Below are positions 33,768-45,589 of a stretch of 64,000 bases of DNA, one piece after another (the stretch's first letter is position 1; each line of letters starts with the position of its first letter). The stretch comes from Tenodera sinensis. Taxonomy: Eukaryota > Arthropoda > Insecta > Mantodea > Mantidae. Location: NCBI GenBank assembly GCA_030765045.1, contig CM060961.1, positions 95,457,135-95,521,134 of the forward strand, written 5' to 3'. The position numbers and the translations under genes were made by a program. The notes below the pieces were generated by a model. It searched no databases, was not told where the DNA came from, and saw only the letters and a program-made list of their open reading frames with translations.

Positions 33768-33784
33768 CTCTGCTCTTTCATGGC

Positions 33785-33807
33785 CTTATATACTGCGGAT
33801 GACGTCA
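33785..33807 (-). promoter_or_regulatory. LTR core promoter: TATA box plus TGACGTCA
   Basis: On the minus strand TGACGTCA (33800-33807) lies just upstream of TATATAAG (33785-33792). The same pair occurs in copy 3, and a variant in copy 4. TGACGTCA is the classical CRE/ATF palindrome; factor binding is inferred. Confidence 0.6.
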
Positions 33808-34229
33808 CGCGGACCTCTTTCAAGTTTCTCAAACACACAGCGGGAATGACAAAGCTAGAAGTCTCGCGAACATTATCGAAACCCCTTTTGTTTCTGTCAC
33901 TTCAACTGTTGATAGTCACGTACACAAAACAGTCGTGTGAGTCAGCCTGACCTTGAACGCTTTTGACCGCTTGCCAGCACGGCACGTGGTGTGAAGTTGC
34001 TTAGACCCTCCGTCCTTTGTTGTGCGCCAAACTCGATGTCAAAATACAAAAATAAATGGGGAAACTGAATTCATTGTCAATTGTTTAAAAACCTGATCGC
34101 TACAATCGTGCCAGCTTAGAAATTTCATTTACACGAAATCGCCAGAAGCAACTGAATAGAGACAGCCTTAAATTAAACTATAAAGAACTGATATCCTGAA
34201 AAAGGTTGATAGCATAAAAATGATTACTG

Positions 34230-34760
34230 GCGATAAATTGTATATTTTAAGCAAATCTACATTTTTGTGTAGTAGACACATCTTCGTCTATAACGTTTTA
34301 CCAGTTACCTATACAAAGGATCCTTCAAACGAAGGAAAGTTTCACAGACTATTCCCAAAGGATTCACAGACAAAGAATTCAAGATAACATTTTGTTTGCA
34401 CAAAACATATTTACAAGTGGAATTCGAATCAAAATTGTTTAGGTACATTTTGAGAACATCCAAAATTTCAAAAAAAAAAAAAAAACTTCCATTTAAAGGA
34501 TAGTTTATAGTCGAGGCAGTTTCTTGAAAATGTTCATGTCTCATGTATCATTCCACATGTGTCTTTGGAAATGCTGAACTTGAATAGCACTTTGGTAGTT
34601 ATCAGGCATTTCATTTTTCGATTGTGTTGTTTACAGGTACACATTCGGTCTTTTTTTTCTAAAAATACATTTCTTTTATTGTTACTAAAAGCTTGTAATT
34701 CAAATCAATTCTCGGCGTTAAATTTTTCAGTAGAATACAGTTTTCTTTTACTACAGGTAT
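34230..34760 (-). repeat. DR-A dispersed repeat, strongly diverged
   Basis: Recognisable by order of blocks: CAAATCTACATTTTTGTGTAG, TTTTACCAGTTA, CTATTCCCAAAGGATTCA, then TTTCTAAAAATACATTTC. A 15-A run at 34470-34484 and no CA expansion. Confidence 0.6.
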
Positions 34761-35650
34761 AAGTTCGTCGAAAGTCAGGTTTCCAATCTTACAAAACCAC
34801 TTTATTTATGTGCCAAGCTGCCGCCGAAGGTCGGCTTTCCAGTTCCTTACAAAGCGACCGCTTTATTAGCTACCGCAAAGCTAGAACCAAAGAACCCGAA
34901 CTGGAAACGTAAATAGCACCCCAACTATACTACCTGGCAAAGCGACAAAGCGTACTGACCTTGGTTGTCGATCGCTGCGATCGCTTGATATCTTGTTTAC
35001 TAGAACAGTGAAACAATAGTAGCTCGGTATACCATCAATAATTAATGTAAATAAATCATATCTCGCACCTGCCGATATATGAGACGTTGTCCAAAAGACA
35101 TGGTTACATCTGAACAGAGTGTACATACGCTATCTCGCCATGTAAATGTGATAATCTCGCATAAACAATTCGGCAGTTTTACATCCTTTCCGATTCGCCT
35201 TATGGATTTACCAGGTAGTAGGTGATAGAGGAAGTAAAAAAAGAAACACACAAAAACAAAGGAGATAGGAGGAACTAAGAAAAGTGAAGCAATATTTTTA
35301 TCTAGTCCATAGTTCGTATTAAAACTCTTGACCCTCTGTGATATAGAGCTATGTGTTTGGCCATAGGGTTATTCTGTAGCTATGTTACTACAAAGGCTCT
35401 ACAATTATTTGTTAAGCTTAAAGAATGTCAATATTTTACGTTCTGTAGCTCGTTTATAATTGCGGATTTTATTTCATGATGTTTGTTAACCAACAGGAGT
35501 AACTAACGAAAATACGCGTGCTCTACGATAGCGTTTTGTGTTCCAATGTCACCGGCATTGGAATACCGATTAACAAATGCTTTTCTAGATTTCCTTGTTA
35601 AAATGGAGAGCAAGGGCTCTGTGAAAATTTCCAACGAAAAGTATAAAATA
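34761..35650. other. No recognisable gene
   Basis: Overlapping minus frames at 34881-35251 have no known motif. A GTAGTAGGTGATAGAGGAAG string near 35215 is a trace of a DR-A end. Confidence 0.4.
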
Positions 35651-35654
35651 TATT

Positions 35655-35800
35655 TGCACTTTTATTCTCTGGTATGCATAGAGTAAGTAAAAGAACTATT
35701 GTATTCCCACCAATGTTGGAAACACAAGTTTTGAGACTCCCTGAATAAAACAGAAGAAATTTTAGAAAATGCTTTGTGTGCATAGTTAGAAAATGAAAGC
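35655..35800 (+). repeat. DR-A end fragment
   Basis: AACTATTGTATTCCCACC and TTTTGAGACTCCCTGAATAA match the first 120 bases of DR-A; the rest is absent. Confidence 0.55.
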
Positions 35801-35944
35801 TCAGTTAAATACACACAGCTGCTGCTGCCTCTAATGCTTCTAATAACTGTGATTAATGTAATAGAAGGATTCTAAGGCTATCTGCAGCCATGTGTTGGAT
35901 ATTGACATGCAAACCCGATCTATTACAAGCAACGTTATATGATG

Positions 35945-36092
35945 TAAACAATGGAAAATGTACAATACTCCCATCGACCAGGAAAAACTACGAAAACCCC
36001 AGGTCATAGTGGGCGGTCGACGGGAGTCGAACCTAGAACATGCCGAATATGAGCTTCCTACGTTACCGCGGAGCCATCTTGCTCGATTAGAT
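35945..36092 (-). mobile_element. tRNA-like SINE
   Basis: Minus strand: GATGGCTCCGCGGTAACGTA as A-box region, TTCTAGGTTCGACTCCCG as B box, then GACCTGGGGTTTTCGTAG and an AT-rich tail. The head resembles the copy at 22912. Confidence 0.65.
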
Positions 36093-37194
36093 TCTTTGTA
36101 AGTAGATTACTTAGCATGGATACATAATTGCTAAAACTTGTTCCCTTGCGGTTCTCTCTGCTCCAAATAGAACATCTCTGATCTAAACAAAAGCATAATG
36201 GCTTCGCTAGGGATTTCCAGAATATACAATATGAAATTATATATGAAAAAAACTATGAATGCGCCTTGCCTGTCGTAAAAGCACAGAGCATGGAAGAAGT
36301 TTAAGAAGATCAAACTACCGACTGAATAGCGGATAGCAATTACTAAGGTTTCTACTTGAATTGCCTTCGAGTGATTAAAAATGAAACCTTATGAAATAAA
36401 GCATACGCCCTTTATATTATGAGCTCGAAGGCTAATTTCTCTTCTCTGGCTTCCAAAGCGCGAAGAAAATTGCATATTTCCAACTTATTTCCTACATATC
36501 CGATTTAAAAAGGGCGAAAAATGTACATAGGGGTGTAAGTGCATGTATGTTTATGGAAATTGAAATCATTGTGTCCTTTATTTTCAGACTTATAATTTAA
36601 CTTACTAAGAGTAGCATGTTCTCAGGTAGGATGGTACCTTCAAATAGGCATGCCTGGAAAACATGGCACAGAGTGGTCGAAACGAATGTTCTATCAGAAC
36701 TGAGTTCGAATGGCTTCTACAAGCCCAATCACCTCACATTACCTAAGCCGTTGGTTCTCGCATTGAGGTCTGAACTAAAAGGATAGCCTATCTCACAGGC
36801 ATTGTTCATTGCGCAGCGCAGTTACGGCCATGCAAAAGATATCAGGTAATAAACTATGTAATTCTTTTACAGGAAAATTCGTAGACGAAGAGAAAAAAAT
36901 ATGTGTTGCAGTCACATGACTTTCTCTACTCTTGTACTAACCATCCTTACAAACTCTTATTCCTATATCTTATTCGTGTTAGTTGAGATAAATATTTGTA
37001 AAAATTATCTTATTGCTTATTTCCTTGTAGGTGAAAGGGGAATATGAGAATACACTAGGCTTTGAGCGATAGTCAAATCTTTTAAAGCTTTGAGTCTTTG
37101 CACGCTTGAACAACGATATTCCATTTCATGAAACTTTTAAGATTTCCGAAATTGACACAAAAAACAAGCAATATCTCCGCAAACACACACACAC

Positions 37195-37311
37195 ACACAC
37201 ACACACATACACACACACATACACACACACAGAGAGAGAGAGGTCGTGAGTTCGGATCTCGCTTAGGGTAAGTTAGCGAGATTCGAACTCACGACCTCTC
37301 TCTGTGTGTGT
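37195..37311. repeat. Palindrome of SINE B-box sequence with CA/GA arms
   Basis: CACACACAGAGAGAGAGAGG then TCGTGAGTTCGGATCTCGC, a spacer TTAGGGTAAGTTA, then GCGAGATTCGAACTCACGA and CCTCTCTCTGTGTGTGT. The arms are about 38 nt with one mismatch and could form a strong hairpin. Confidence 0.9.
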
Positions 37312-37537
37312 ACAGCATAACTCAAAAACGGAAATCGCTTAAAAACCAAAGTTGGTATTTAAGTTTAATGTCTTTCAAGGATGTGACACGAAGATGTTTA
37401 AGAAAATAGCCCCACCCTAAACTACCCTTTACATAGAAAATTTTTGAAAATTTTTATTTACTTGAAAATGGCTCTAACGATTGTGATTAAAATGCAATAT
37501 GTTTAAGATATTTTGATGTCAAATGAAATGTATATCA

Positions 37538-37756
37538 AGAGGTCGTGAGTTCGAATCTCGCTTAGGGTAAGTTATCCGGGTAAAGTTTTTTTCCGAGGTT
37601 TTCCCTATCCTGAGAAGGCGAATGTCGGGTAACTTAAAGCTCCATGGACCTCGGGCTCATATTAGCATCATTTCACCCATTTCATTTCATTCATTCGTCC
37701 GATATGACACAATGTTGGAGGACGTTAATTAAAAAAAAAAGAAAAAGAAAAAAAAA
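37538..37756 (+). mobile_element. SINE (family D), head truncated
   Basis: Starts at the B box GTGAGTTCGAATCTCGC and continues TTAGGGTAAGTTATCCGGG, GAGGTTTTCCCTATCC, ACCTCGGGCTCATATTAGCA, ending in an A-rich tail. The same body occurs at 57612-57846. Sequences of this type are found in polyneopteran insects, which is a recollection and not a test. Confidence 0.75.
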
Positions 37757-37885
37757 GCACGGACCTTTTTCTAAAAATGCTTTTTTTTGGATTCAGGGGG
37801 TCTCAAAACATATTTCCGGTGAAATCTCGACATCAAATTTTTGGGTGGAATACAATACTTCCTTCTATTTACCAGTAGAGAAAGC

Positions 37886-39550
37886 AAAACTACTAACATA
37901 CCGAAGTGGATACATTTTAATGTATCACTTATCAAAATATCTGCACTTACACACCTAACACCCGTATATGGAAACCTCTTGAAGCAGAAATGAGATACTT
38001 CTAAAACTAAATAGGAAGGGAACAAGGATTTAAAACAAATGCAAGTAAGTGTTTGTAGTGTTTTGGTTACAGGTCAAACAGAATTGAAGAAAAAATAATA
38101 AGCACAGAGGGCTAAACATTAATACAGTGAAGTTCTGAATGTATTAAAGAAAATGGAGATTTGATCAAACATTTTCTGTCATCGGAGATTCTTAAGAGAC
38201 TATAACGTGATCATTTAAATGCCTGTTAGTCAACAGCCTAATACTCTAATTATTTTAGATGGATTTTTCTCAACTAACATAAAAAGTATAAATGTGTTAC
38301 ATTCACAATAATGTTCCAATTATGCTTTACTTTTGTATAACTGCCGTAAACTATTATTAAATTAGTAATTACAACCTTAATTGTGACTATAATTGCGTAC
38401 TAGAAAAGGCCGAATCTATAGTCAGATGTTTCAAAGCTATAAGCGGGCTTTGAAATTGCGCAGTATATCCACGACCTACCAAGAAAAGAAAATATCGACT
38501 GCACATTAAACAATTAAAAAGTATTGAAAAAGTAAACAGCAATCACAACTGATGAAAGAAGTATCAGGCTAAAAAATTAGTGTCATACCAGAGAGGTCTA
38601 GAAACTATGTTAAACAATGCACCTGTGAACTCACATAAAATATGGGAAAAATACAAAATCTTTAGCTTTTTAATGTATTTATACTCCATACTTTCATTTG
38701 CGCCTTTGATTTATTAATATAAGAAATATTTATCACTTTGTATGGCCTTCGAAACACTTCAGAGTACATATTCCACTTATGTTTTTTTCAATACTTTGTT
38801 TTCTGTATTTTTTATCAGTTGATATACTCCGCATTTAAAAATATTTGTCCCAAAAGACTTATAATTTTCAGCAAAACTTCATGAATTGAGAGACATTTTG
38901 AAATTGTATAATTGCCTTATTTTTATTAAATACCTCCATAGTTTGATATTCATAAAATCGAAAAATAGGAAAACAGAAACCTTTCTTTTGTAGCTTATTA
39001 AATCTTTTTGAGAAACTTCAATGTGGGATTCTTCAAAATGATCTGTTGAAGGCCATATTTAGTAGGATGCAAAAACGGTTTGATACTGGTGTATTTTTTA
39101 TTAACACAAAATATCTACGTGCAGAACAAAAACGTTAATATTTCTGAAACAAATGCAGATACCTGTTTTAATTTGTGCATGTCCTCACTATATTACATTA
39201 TTGTACTGTGATAAGTTTCAGGTCCCTCAAATGAAAGTTCTGGATGATTTGTTTTTTCACAGATGCAGTGCCTTTAACACACATGTTCAGCTTCCTGTAC
39301 CATTGCTTTAACCCAGTGGTGTTAATGGATAGGACATGACGTTCAACCCAACCCCTGTTTTGTTTTCTTCGGTTTGCCTACTGTCCTAGGATTTTTTATT
39401 TTCTTAGTACTTTGTCGCCTTAAAGTCCCGCAACACACGGTGATGAATGGGAAATGTAGGAGAATGACTTCGCGGATCACAAATTCTAGCTCAACTTTAG
39501 CCCAGAGTTCGCTTAGGTACTCAGATACTTCATTATTGTGAACTAGTTTC
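37886..39550. other. No recognisable gene
   Basis: Long AT-rich stretch without an ORF above background. A TTTTGTTTTCTTCGGTTTGCC segment near 39360 and GCAACACACGGTGATGAATG near 39430 could be SINE or leader pieces, but no box pair is convincing. Confidence 0.4.
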
Positions 39551-39554
39551 GCTG

Positions 39555-39830
39555 TTAAATGTCACCTTACTTTCTTCCTTGAGATAGCGGAATAAACGAA
39601 ATACGCCCGACGTTGCCTCTTCTTCCAAACAGCTCACTCACTCGGGAGTCGAGCTCTTTTCGTTCCATCCGTAACTTACTGACTCACTCACGTATCCAAC
39701 AAGCTATTCACTGACTTGCTTCTGCAGAGCGCTCGCTTATATAGTCGTTCGCGAATGTCGGCTCTCTCATAACAAAGTCTATGTTTCCACCTGGTTGAAG
39801 GAGCTTTGCTCGGCGTTTTTCCCCCCTTTT
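39555..39830 (-). promoter_or_regulatory. Isolated core promoter, possibly a solo LTR
   Basis: Minus strand: TATATAAG (39736-39743) followed about 29 bases downstream by TCAGT (39710-39714), the arthropod initiator consensus at the usual distance. The following leader is rich in GTGAGTGAGTCAGT-like repeats and ends near AAGGTGACATTTAACAGC, reminiscent of the 3' end of an LTR. No second LTR or clear boundaries were found and no gene is recognised downstream. Confidence 0.4.
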
Positions 39831-39844
39831 TGTGAAATCTTGTT

Positions 39845-40460
39845 TTTTGGGAGAAGATACTTATCGAGATAAACTTGAAAAGCAAAACGTTAACTAAATA
39901 AGAATTTGTGTCGCAATTGTTAAGTCATTTCCGAGATACAAGAGATATAGAGATACATACAAATATTTCATAAGCACCATCATTTCAGCCGTAAAATGTA
40001 ATGCGCTGTAACACATAAACTAATATAGGTATGTCAAATTTCTTACTGTATTCTGGTAGCCCTGAAGGAGCACTTTAAAGCACTCAAATCGATTAACAGA
40101 GAAATTATGGACGAACTAAGGTTTAGACTAATTGTGACTTCCGCGTAAACTAACATAGCTAAGTCAACTTTCTTTAGGTTCTCTGAAAGCCCTTGACCAG
40201 GCCTTTAATATCCTGACTTGTTTGTTGAAATTGGCCCACTAACAGAGAAATTATGGCCAAAATAAGGTTTAGAGTAATTGTGACTGTTACGCGTAAAATA
40301 GCTTTCTTCACGAATTACACCTATATACATAAGCTTAAAAAGCAAAACCGTATCTGAATACAAAATTTGATCGAAATCGTTAAAGCCGTTTACAAGTTGC
40401 GCGGAATATATATATACACAAGAAATGCTAGTTTAAGTATATATATATATATATAGATAT
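39845..40460 (+). repeat. Interspersed repeat with duplicated ~100-bp modules
   Basis: The segments 39868-39965 and 40330-40425 are related (AAACTTGAAAAGCAAAACG and AAGCTTAAAAAGCAAAACCG, then AATCGTTAA-type words). Between them ACAGAGAAATTATGGACGAA and ACAGAGAAATTATGGCCAAA mark another duplicated unit. It ends near AGAAATGCTAGTTTAAGTAT and a TA run (40436-40456). No coding capacity is seen. Confidence 0.5.
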
Positions 40461-40671
40461 AAGTATATAAGATAGCAATGAAAAATTGCGTAATGCATGC
40501 ACTGTGAGATATTCCAAAAGTATCCCGTTATTCGTTACCAGATGTCAGACCGTTGATCAAATTTGAGCGTATTATTACGAATGTTATTTACTATTTCCAC
40601 TTCACTTTGCTCTACGTTGTTTTACTAGTTTAAAGAGTTATACATTAAAAATTTTTAAACATAAAAAAATT

Positions 40672-41640
40672 TCTGTGCACTCACATAACTTTCTCTTCTC
40701 ATCCTTGTAGGTAAAAACTATTTTTAAGAATAACTATTCCTTTATTCACTTCATGTTAATCGAGTTAAACCTTTGTTCAAATGGTTTTATCACATGTTAC
40801 CTGGTGGATACAATAGGATTATATCAATCAATCAATCATATAAGATTTGACTATCACTTATGTCTATTGTATTCTTCTAAGAACTGGTTGCAATGTGACA
40901 ACTTTCACATTCTGTTCTCTTTGCATAGCAATACATACAAAAAGGCGAATAATGACCTTCTGTTTGAGAAAAGTAAACATAAGTATCGCAAAATGGAAAC
41001 CAATAACAAGGATTATCTCCACAAAACATTTTAAAAACTAACCAACCCCGCGGCGAAAGCACCTTTCCGAGCTAATGGCTACCGCCCGGCCGTCGCGTCC
41101 CCCACCTCAGCCCACCGCAGGGGTCATGAGTGAGATGAAGTACTGGAGGTGGGACGTGGTCAGCGCTCCAGTCCCTCCCGGCCGGTTATGCGGTCTTCGG
41201 AATCAGCACAAAACATTATTTCAAACAAATTGTATACGCCATCCATATTTCTCGTGCAGTAAGAATTTGTCTGTCTTTACCAGTTACGCAACAGTAATCC
41301 GGAGTGAATAGGGCATCGGAGACTATTCCTAGAAAGTTCAAAATATACCTATAAATACGTTTGTTTTGTGACGAAAATGTCAAAAAAATTTACCAAACTC
41401 CTTAGAGACATTTTTGAAAAAAATAATAATTTCCCTAAATTATTTTCATATAGTTTAGAATGGGCGATTTTTTAAGTCTTATGTTGCATGCTTGGAAAAT
41501 GCAGAACTTCAATACCAAGTTTGATATTCAGTGGACTTTCATTATTGAGATATCTTATTCACATACACACATGCGCACGCCTCTTCCTAAAACTGTTGGG
41601 TTCAGTGGACCTCAAAACGTGTAAAACATATAATGCTAGT
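40672..41640 (-). repeat. DR-A dispersed repeat interrupted by a SINE
   Basis: The outer part (40672-41030) and inner part (41218-41640) read continuously across the SINE at 41031-41206. Blocks include CTGTGCACTCACATAACTTT, TATCTCCACAAAACATT, GAATTTGTCTGTCTTTACCA and AGTGGACCTCAAAACGTG. The copy is diverged. Confidence 0.75.
41031..41206 (-). mobile_element. SINE (family B) fragment with 11-bp target duplication
   Basis: CACAAAACATT at 41020-41030 is repeated at 41207-41217. The insert in minus orientation starts GAAGACCGCATAACCGGC and has GACCACGTCCCACCTCCA, matching 45020-45090 of the longer copy. Confidence 0.85.
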
Positions 41641-41698
41641 AAACACACTAATGAAAATAATAATAAATAACAATTAACAATAATTAACAGTAATAAAC

Positions 41699-41828
<130 letters not shown>

Positions 41829-41839
41829 CAAATACAGCA

Positions 41840-42930
41840 ATAACAATAAGAAACGAAGAAATGCCAAGGAAACATGTGCTGTCATGCTTGCTGTTTACAA
41901 TCTCTAATTCAAATATTAGACAATAGCAGCATATACAGGAGTGAGTTTATTCCCTGGAAAATAAACATCCTGTAAGTAGAATGAGATTTTTGGGTTGTTT
42001 GTACTGTTATTGTCTATTATCACGAAGTACTGTATGCCCAGAACAAGAAGGCAAGTCTTAGGAATGTGTAGCGTAATCATTTTGTGCTTCCCACGCGGTG
42101 TTTATGCCTAGTTTCCGAGAATGATAAGGATGCTAGGCTCGTTTAAAATACACAATGTTGTCACATAACTCGCCCATAGCTAGAAATATGCACTCTCATA
42201 CACTCATTTCCTAGTAACCAGGTCTGATACCGGAGTAGATACACAGTTCAAGCCCCCTCTGCCCTTCATTCCCCTCTAGCCTTCTTGTCGTGGGCATACA
42301 GTACACACGCTGGTTCACCTCAAGTCCCGCTGAGAGGTGGCAACGCCACTGGCCTCTCTTGCGCCATGAACTTCTGCAACTGTTTTAAAACACGAAGGAT
42401 TATCTACTTAGGGTGGAAGCGACTGCATGGGCCACCTGGTATACTATTATCAATCGTTGCACTCTTGATGAAGACCATTTTACAGTTTTGGTTGTTGAGT
42501 CAACAAGTGAAGTCTGACTTCGTAGTGCCTCTGCTTTGTCTGTTATAATTTTAGAAGGCTTAGGTAAGAAGGTGCTACAAGTGCTCGTGTTTTAATGCCA
42601 ATGTAATTAAGATGGATGCTTATTTGTTTGTTTTCATAGGCCTGTCACTTATACTCCTCGTTTCTTGTTTTGTAACACATTGAAAATATTTGTAGCTCCT
42701 TACTTTCTTTTATATGTTCGTTGTATTTCTTTCATGGTATAGTAATTTACTATGTTTTTACGTGGTTTTCCTAATATGAATTAGCCTCTCAGAATGTTCC
42801 TCATGAGCAGAAAGTTTGCGAAAAATTTTACGTACGTTTGCCCGTCTCAAACTGAAATTACACATGCCTTCTTAATTTCTTTTGTGTTCGTTGTATGTTC
42901 TTTGGTGGTGTATGTTTGTACATGATAAGA
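41840..42930. other. No recognisable gene
   Basis: The GC-richer part 42235-42450 has an 87-residue frame from 42285 with no known motif. The rest is AT-rich. Confidence 0.35.
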
Positions 42931-42937
42931 GACCTGT

Positions 42938-43835
42938 TTGTACTTTCTCTACTACGTATAGTAAAGTGGAGGTAGTATTGTATTGCACTTAAAAATTCGA
43001 TGTCGAGAATTCACCAGAAATATGTATTTTCAGTCCCTCTGAATCCAAAAAAGCATTTTTAGAAAAGGCGGGTGCGCGCGTGTGTGTGTGTATCTGTGTG
43101 TCTTTCTGTCAGTCTGTCTGTCTGTCTGTCAGCCTGTGGAGAGTATATCTCAAAAACGAAAAGTTGGTTAAAAACCAAAGTTGGTATTTAAGTTTGTGTT
43201 TCAAGGATGCGACAAAACGTTTTGAAGAAAATTCCTCCACCCTAAACTACCCTTTAAATGGAAACTTTTTCGAAAATTTTGATTTTCTTGAAAATGGGTC
43301 TAAACCATTTTGATTAAAATGCCATATATTTGAGATATTTTTATGACAAATGAAATTTATATCTTGAATTCTCTGGCTATCGCCCGTGAAGTCTTATTTA
43401 CTCTGGATGAGTTTTGCATAACTGGCAAACCGTAAGAGATAGAGCAAATCTTACTGTACAAAAAATGTAGATCTTGCTAAAACACCCAATTTATGTCTGA
43501 ATAACTTTTTTGTAGAGCGAACCATTTCGGAGACATTCCTTGTTATTTGTATAAGTTTTGGAGAACTTATCCTTCTGTCAAAGGGAATATTGTTATTCGT
43601 TTTTTATGTTAACAGTGCAAAGAGAATAAAATTTGAAAGTTTTGAAAGATTTGACTATCGCTCAAAGCCTACTATATTCCCATATTTCCCTTGCACCGAC
43701 AAGAAAATGAACAATAAGATAATTTCTGCAACTGTTTATGTCAACTAACATGAAGAAGATATAGGAATAAGAGTTTGTAAGTATGGTTTGTTCAAGAGTA
43801 GAGAAAGTCATGTGAGTGCAGCATATCAGATTTTT
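42938..43835 (+). repeat. DR-A dispersed repeat, full length
   Basis: From GTACTTTCTCTACTACG to GTAGAGAAAGTCATGTGAG. The microsatellite site is short (TGTGTGTGTATCTGTGTGTC then TCTG units). All diagnostic blocks are present in order. Confidence 0.85.
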
Positions 43836-43839
43836 TACC

Positions 43840-44840
43840 TTTGTTTCTAAGGCAGGATCTCAATTCCTTACCTTTTTGCTGCTTTTTGTTTCCGTTTCTA
43901 ACTCGGTCGATATTTGCCTGAAAAGTCTTATCTGCATACGTTGCCAATGGAAAAGCTATTACTAGCTAATATTCAAGGAGAAGGCTTAGTCTTTATTTAT
44001 CATTGATTGGTTATCCTCGTTATTCTGATGTGCAATGATTTATAGCTCTCTGGAATTATAGATGTTCTGGATATATTCAAATTTGTTTTTCGGAGGCAGA
44101 TTTCAGGTACACCACATTATATATTGTAGGGAATCGTTAGAAATGGTGGAAATTGACTTAAAATTAAACTTCCAATTACGACACTTTTTGAAAACTTCAC
44201 TACAGTCTATTTGGAAGATTTTGTGTGAATAATTTGAAAGCAAATATAAGGAAGCAGCCTGACAAATTGAATTTATGTTGTCTCGCATAAAACCGCAGCA
44301 CACTAAACAAGAAACTTAGTTTAGGTGGCGAAATATCCATCACGTCATGTAAAGCTGATAAAATTAAAGGATAGAGTAAAGGAAAACTTGTGGCACACAG
44401 GATGAGCCCTAGAAGTTTTCCTTTGACGTCAAGACCAATCAATATTTATGCGATTAGTTGGTAGCTTTCTTAACCAATGAGGCGTAGCTTGATGACGACA
44501 AACTGCTGGTTTTGTGTTACAGGAGCTGGAGGATGTATACTCCGACCTCTGTTCTACTTTGTCAGATGCTGTGCTCCAAGGAGCGGAAATTATATCTGCA
44601 AGGGTAAGTGCATCCTTATAAAAGGTTACTATTTATACACTAATGTGTCTGAAAGTGGCTAAGACAGAAAATTGATAATTCTTTAATGAATTTGAATGAA
44701 TTGATAATTCATTAAAGAATTATGGAAATTCAATAAAACTAACATGTTTAATGTAACAATCTAATGAATCTATTAATCAAATTATACTGTTATTTAAGCA
44801 TATAATAAAACAAATAAATGCAGATATATACTATGTATGA
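43840..44840. other. No recognisable gene
   Basis: Short frames on both strands without motifs. Near 44690 and 44710 the words TTAATGAATTTGAATGAATT and TTGATAATTCATTAAAGAAT form a small AT-rich inverted repeat. Confidence 0.4.
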
Positions 44841-44844
44841 ATGG

Positions 44845-45185
44845 TCGTCTCTTGAGCGCCGCGGTAGCGCTGCTCCTTAACAAGCGGGAGATCCGGTTTC
44901 GATTTTTGGTATCAGCGTTGGGATTTTCTCAAAATGGGAGACCTGGTCCGGGGTGCACTCCTCCTCGTTAGGGTTAATTGAGGAGCTGCTTCATTGAAAA
45001 GTAGCAGCCACTGGACGAGAAGACCGCATAACCGGCTGGGAGGGACCAGGGCACTGACCACATCCCACCTCCGTTACTGCAACCCACTAATAATGCGTGT
45101 GTTGAGCAGAGGTGGGAGACCAGTGGTCCGGCTGTGAGCCTTGGCCCAGGTGGGCTGTTGTACTACGGTGTGACGTTTATCAGTT
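44845..45185 (+). mobile_element. SINE (family B), longest copy
   Basis: Head GAGCGCCGCGGTAGCGCTGC with a degenerate B box CCGGTTTCGATTTTTGG. The body contains GGAGACCTGGTCCGGGGTGC, AAGACCGCATAACCGGCTGG, CCACATCCCACCTCCG and GAGCCTTGGCCCAGGTGGGC. Two truncated relatives (21470 and 41031) are defined by target duplications. Confidence 0.7.
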
Positions 45186-45589
45186 ATGAATGTGAACTAA
45201 ATTCTGAATTTCGTGGCACAACAGCCATGGAGGGCGTTTGCATGCGACGTCACATAGAGAAGGTCTTCAACTCTTGAACTTGTCTATGTTGTTAATTTGT
45301 AAACCTAGAGCCAAAACATTTAAATGTTCAAACACATCCGTTATGTAGGCAATTATGCAAAGCCAAGAAAAGTCATTGAGACAATTTGCATACTTGGTGT
45401 CAAGAAGGAAGATTCTGACCTCATCTTTAAGATGGAGATCCTAAATCGAGAAAGACCTAGATTGCAAAGGTCGAGTTTTAATGTAATTAATAATTTAAAC
45501 TGCTTCATTAAGAATGTTAACAACATTTCAGGCATTTTTTTGGCTTCTGTTAGATTAATATGTTTACGTCAAGTTGATATGAAATCTTT

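Larger units (their letters stand above)
33216..34043 (-). mobile_element. Solo LTR, family S (copy 2), split by a SINE
   Basis: Minus-oriented LTR from TGTGACAGAACGACAACC (33216) to CTCGATGTCAAA (34043). Subtracting the 242 bp of SINE plus duplicated target leaves about 586 bp, close to copy 1. Flanks ACAC and ATAC are one substitution from a 4-bp duplication. Confidence 0.85.
36888..37885 (-). repeat. DR-A copy with inverted middle and SINE-marked breakpoints
   Basis: 36888-37180 and 37757-37885 are DR-A in minus orientation, but the part between (37311-37537, from CAGCATAACTCAAAAACGG to AATGAAATGTATATC) is in plus orientation. The left junction is a CA run followed by a palindrome of SINE B-box sequence (37231-37311). 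The right junction is the SINE at 37538-37756, beginning with the same words. The arrangement fits an inversion between inverted SINE segments or a template switch. Confidence 0.75.
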
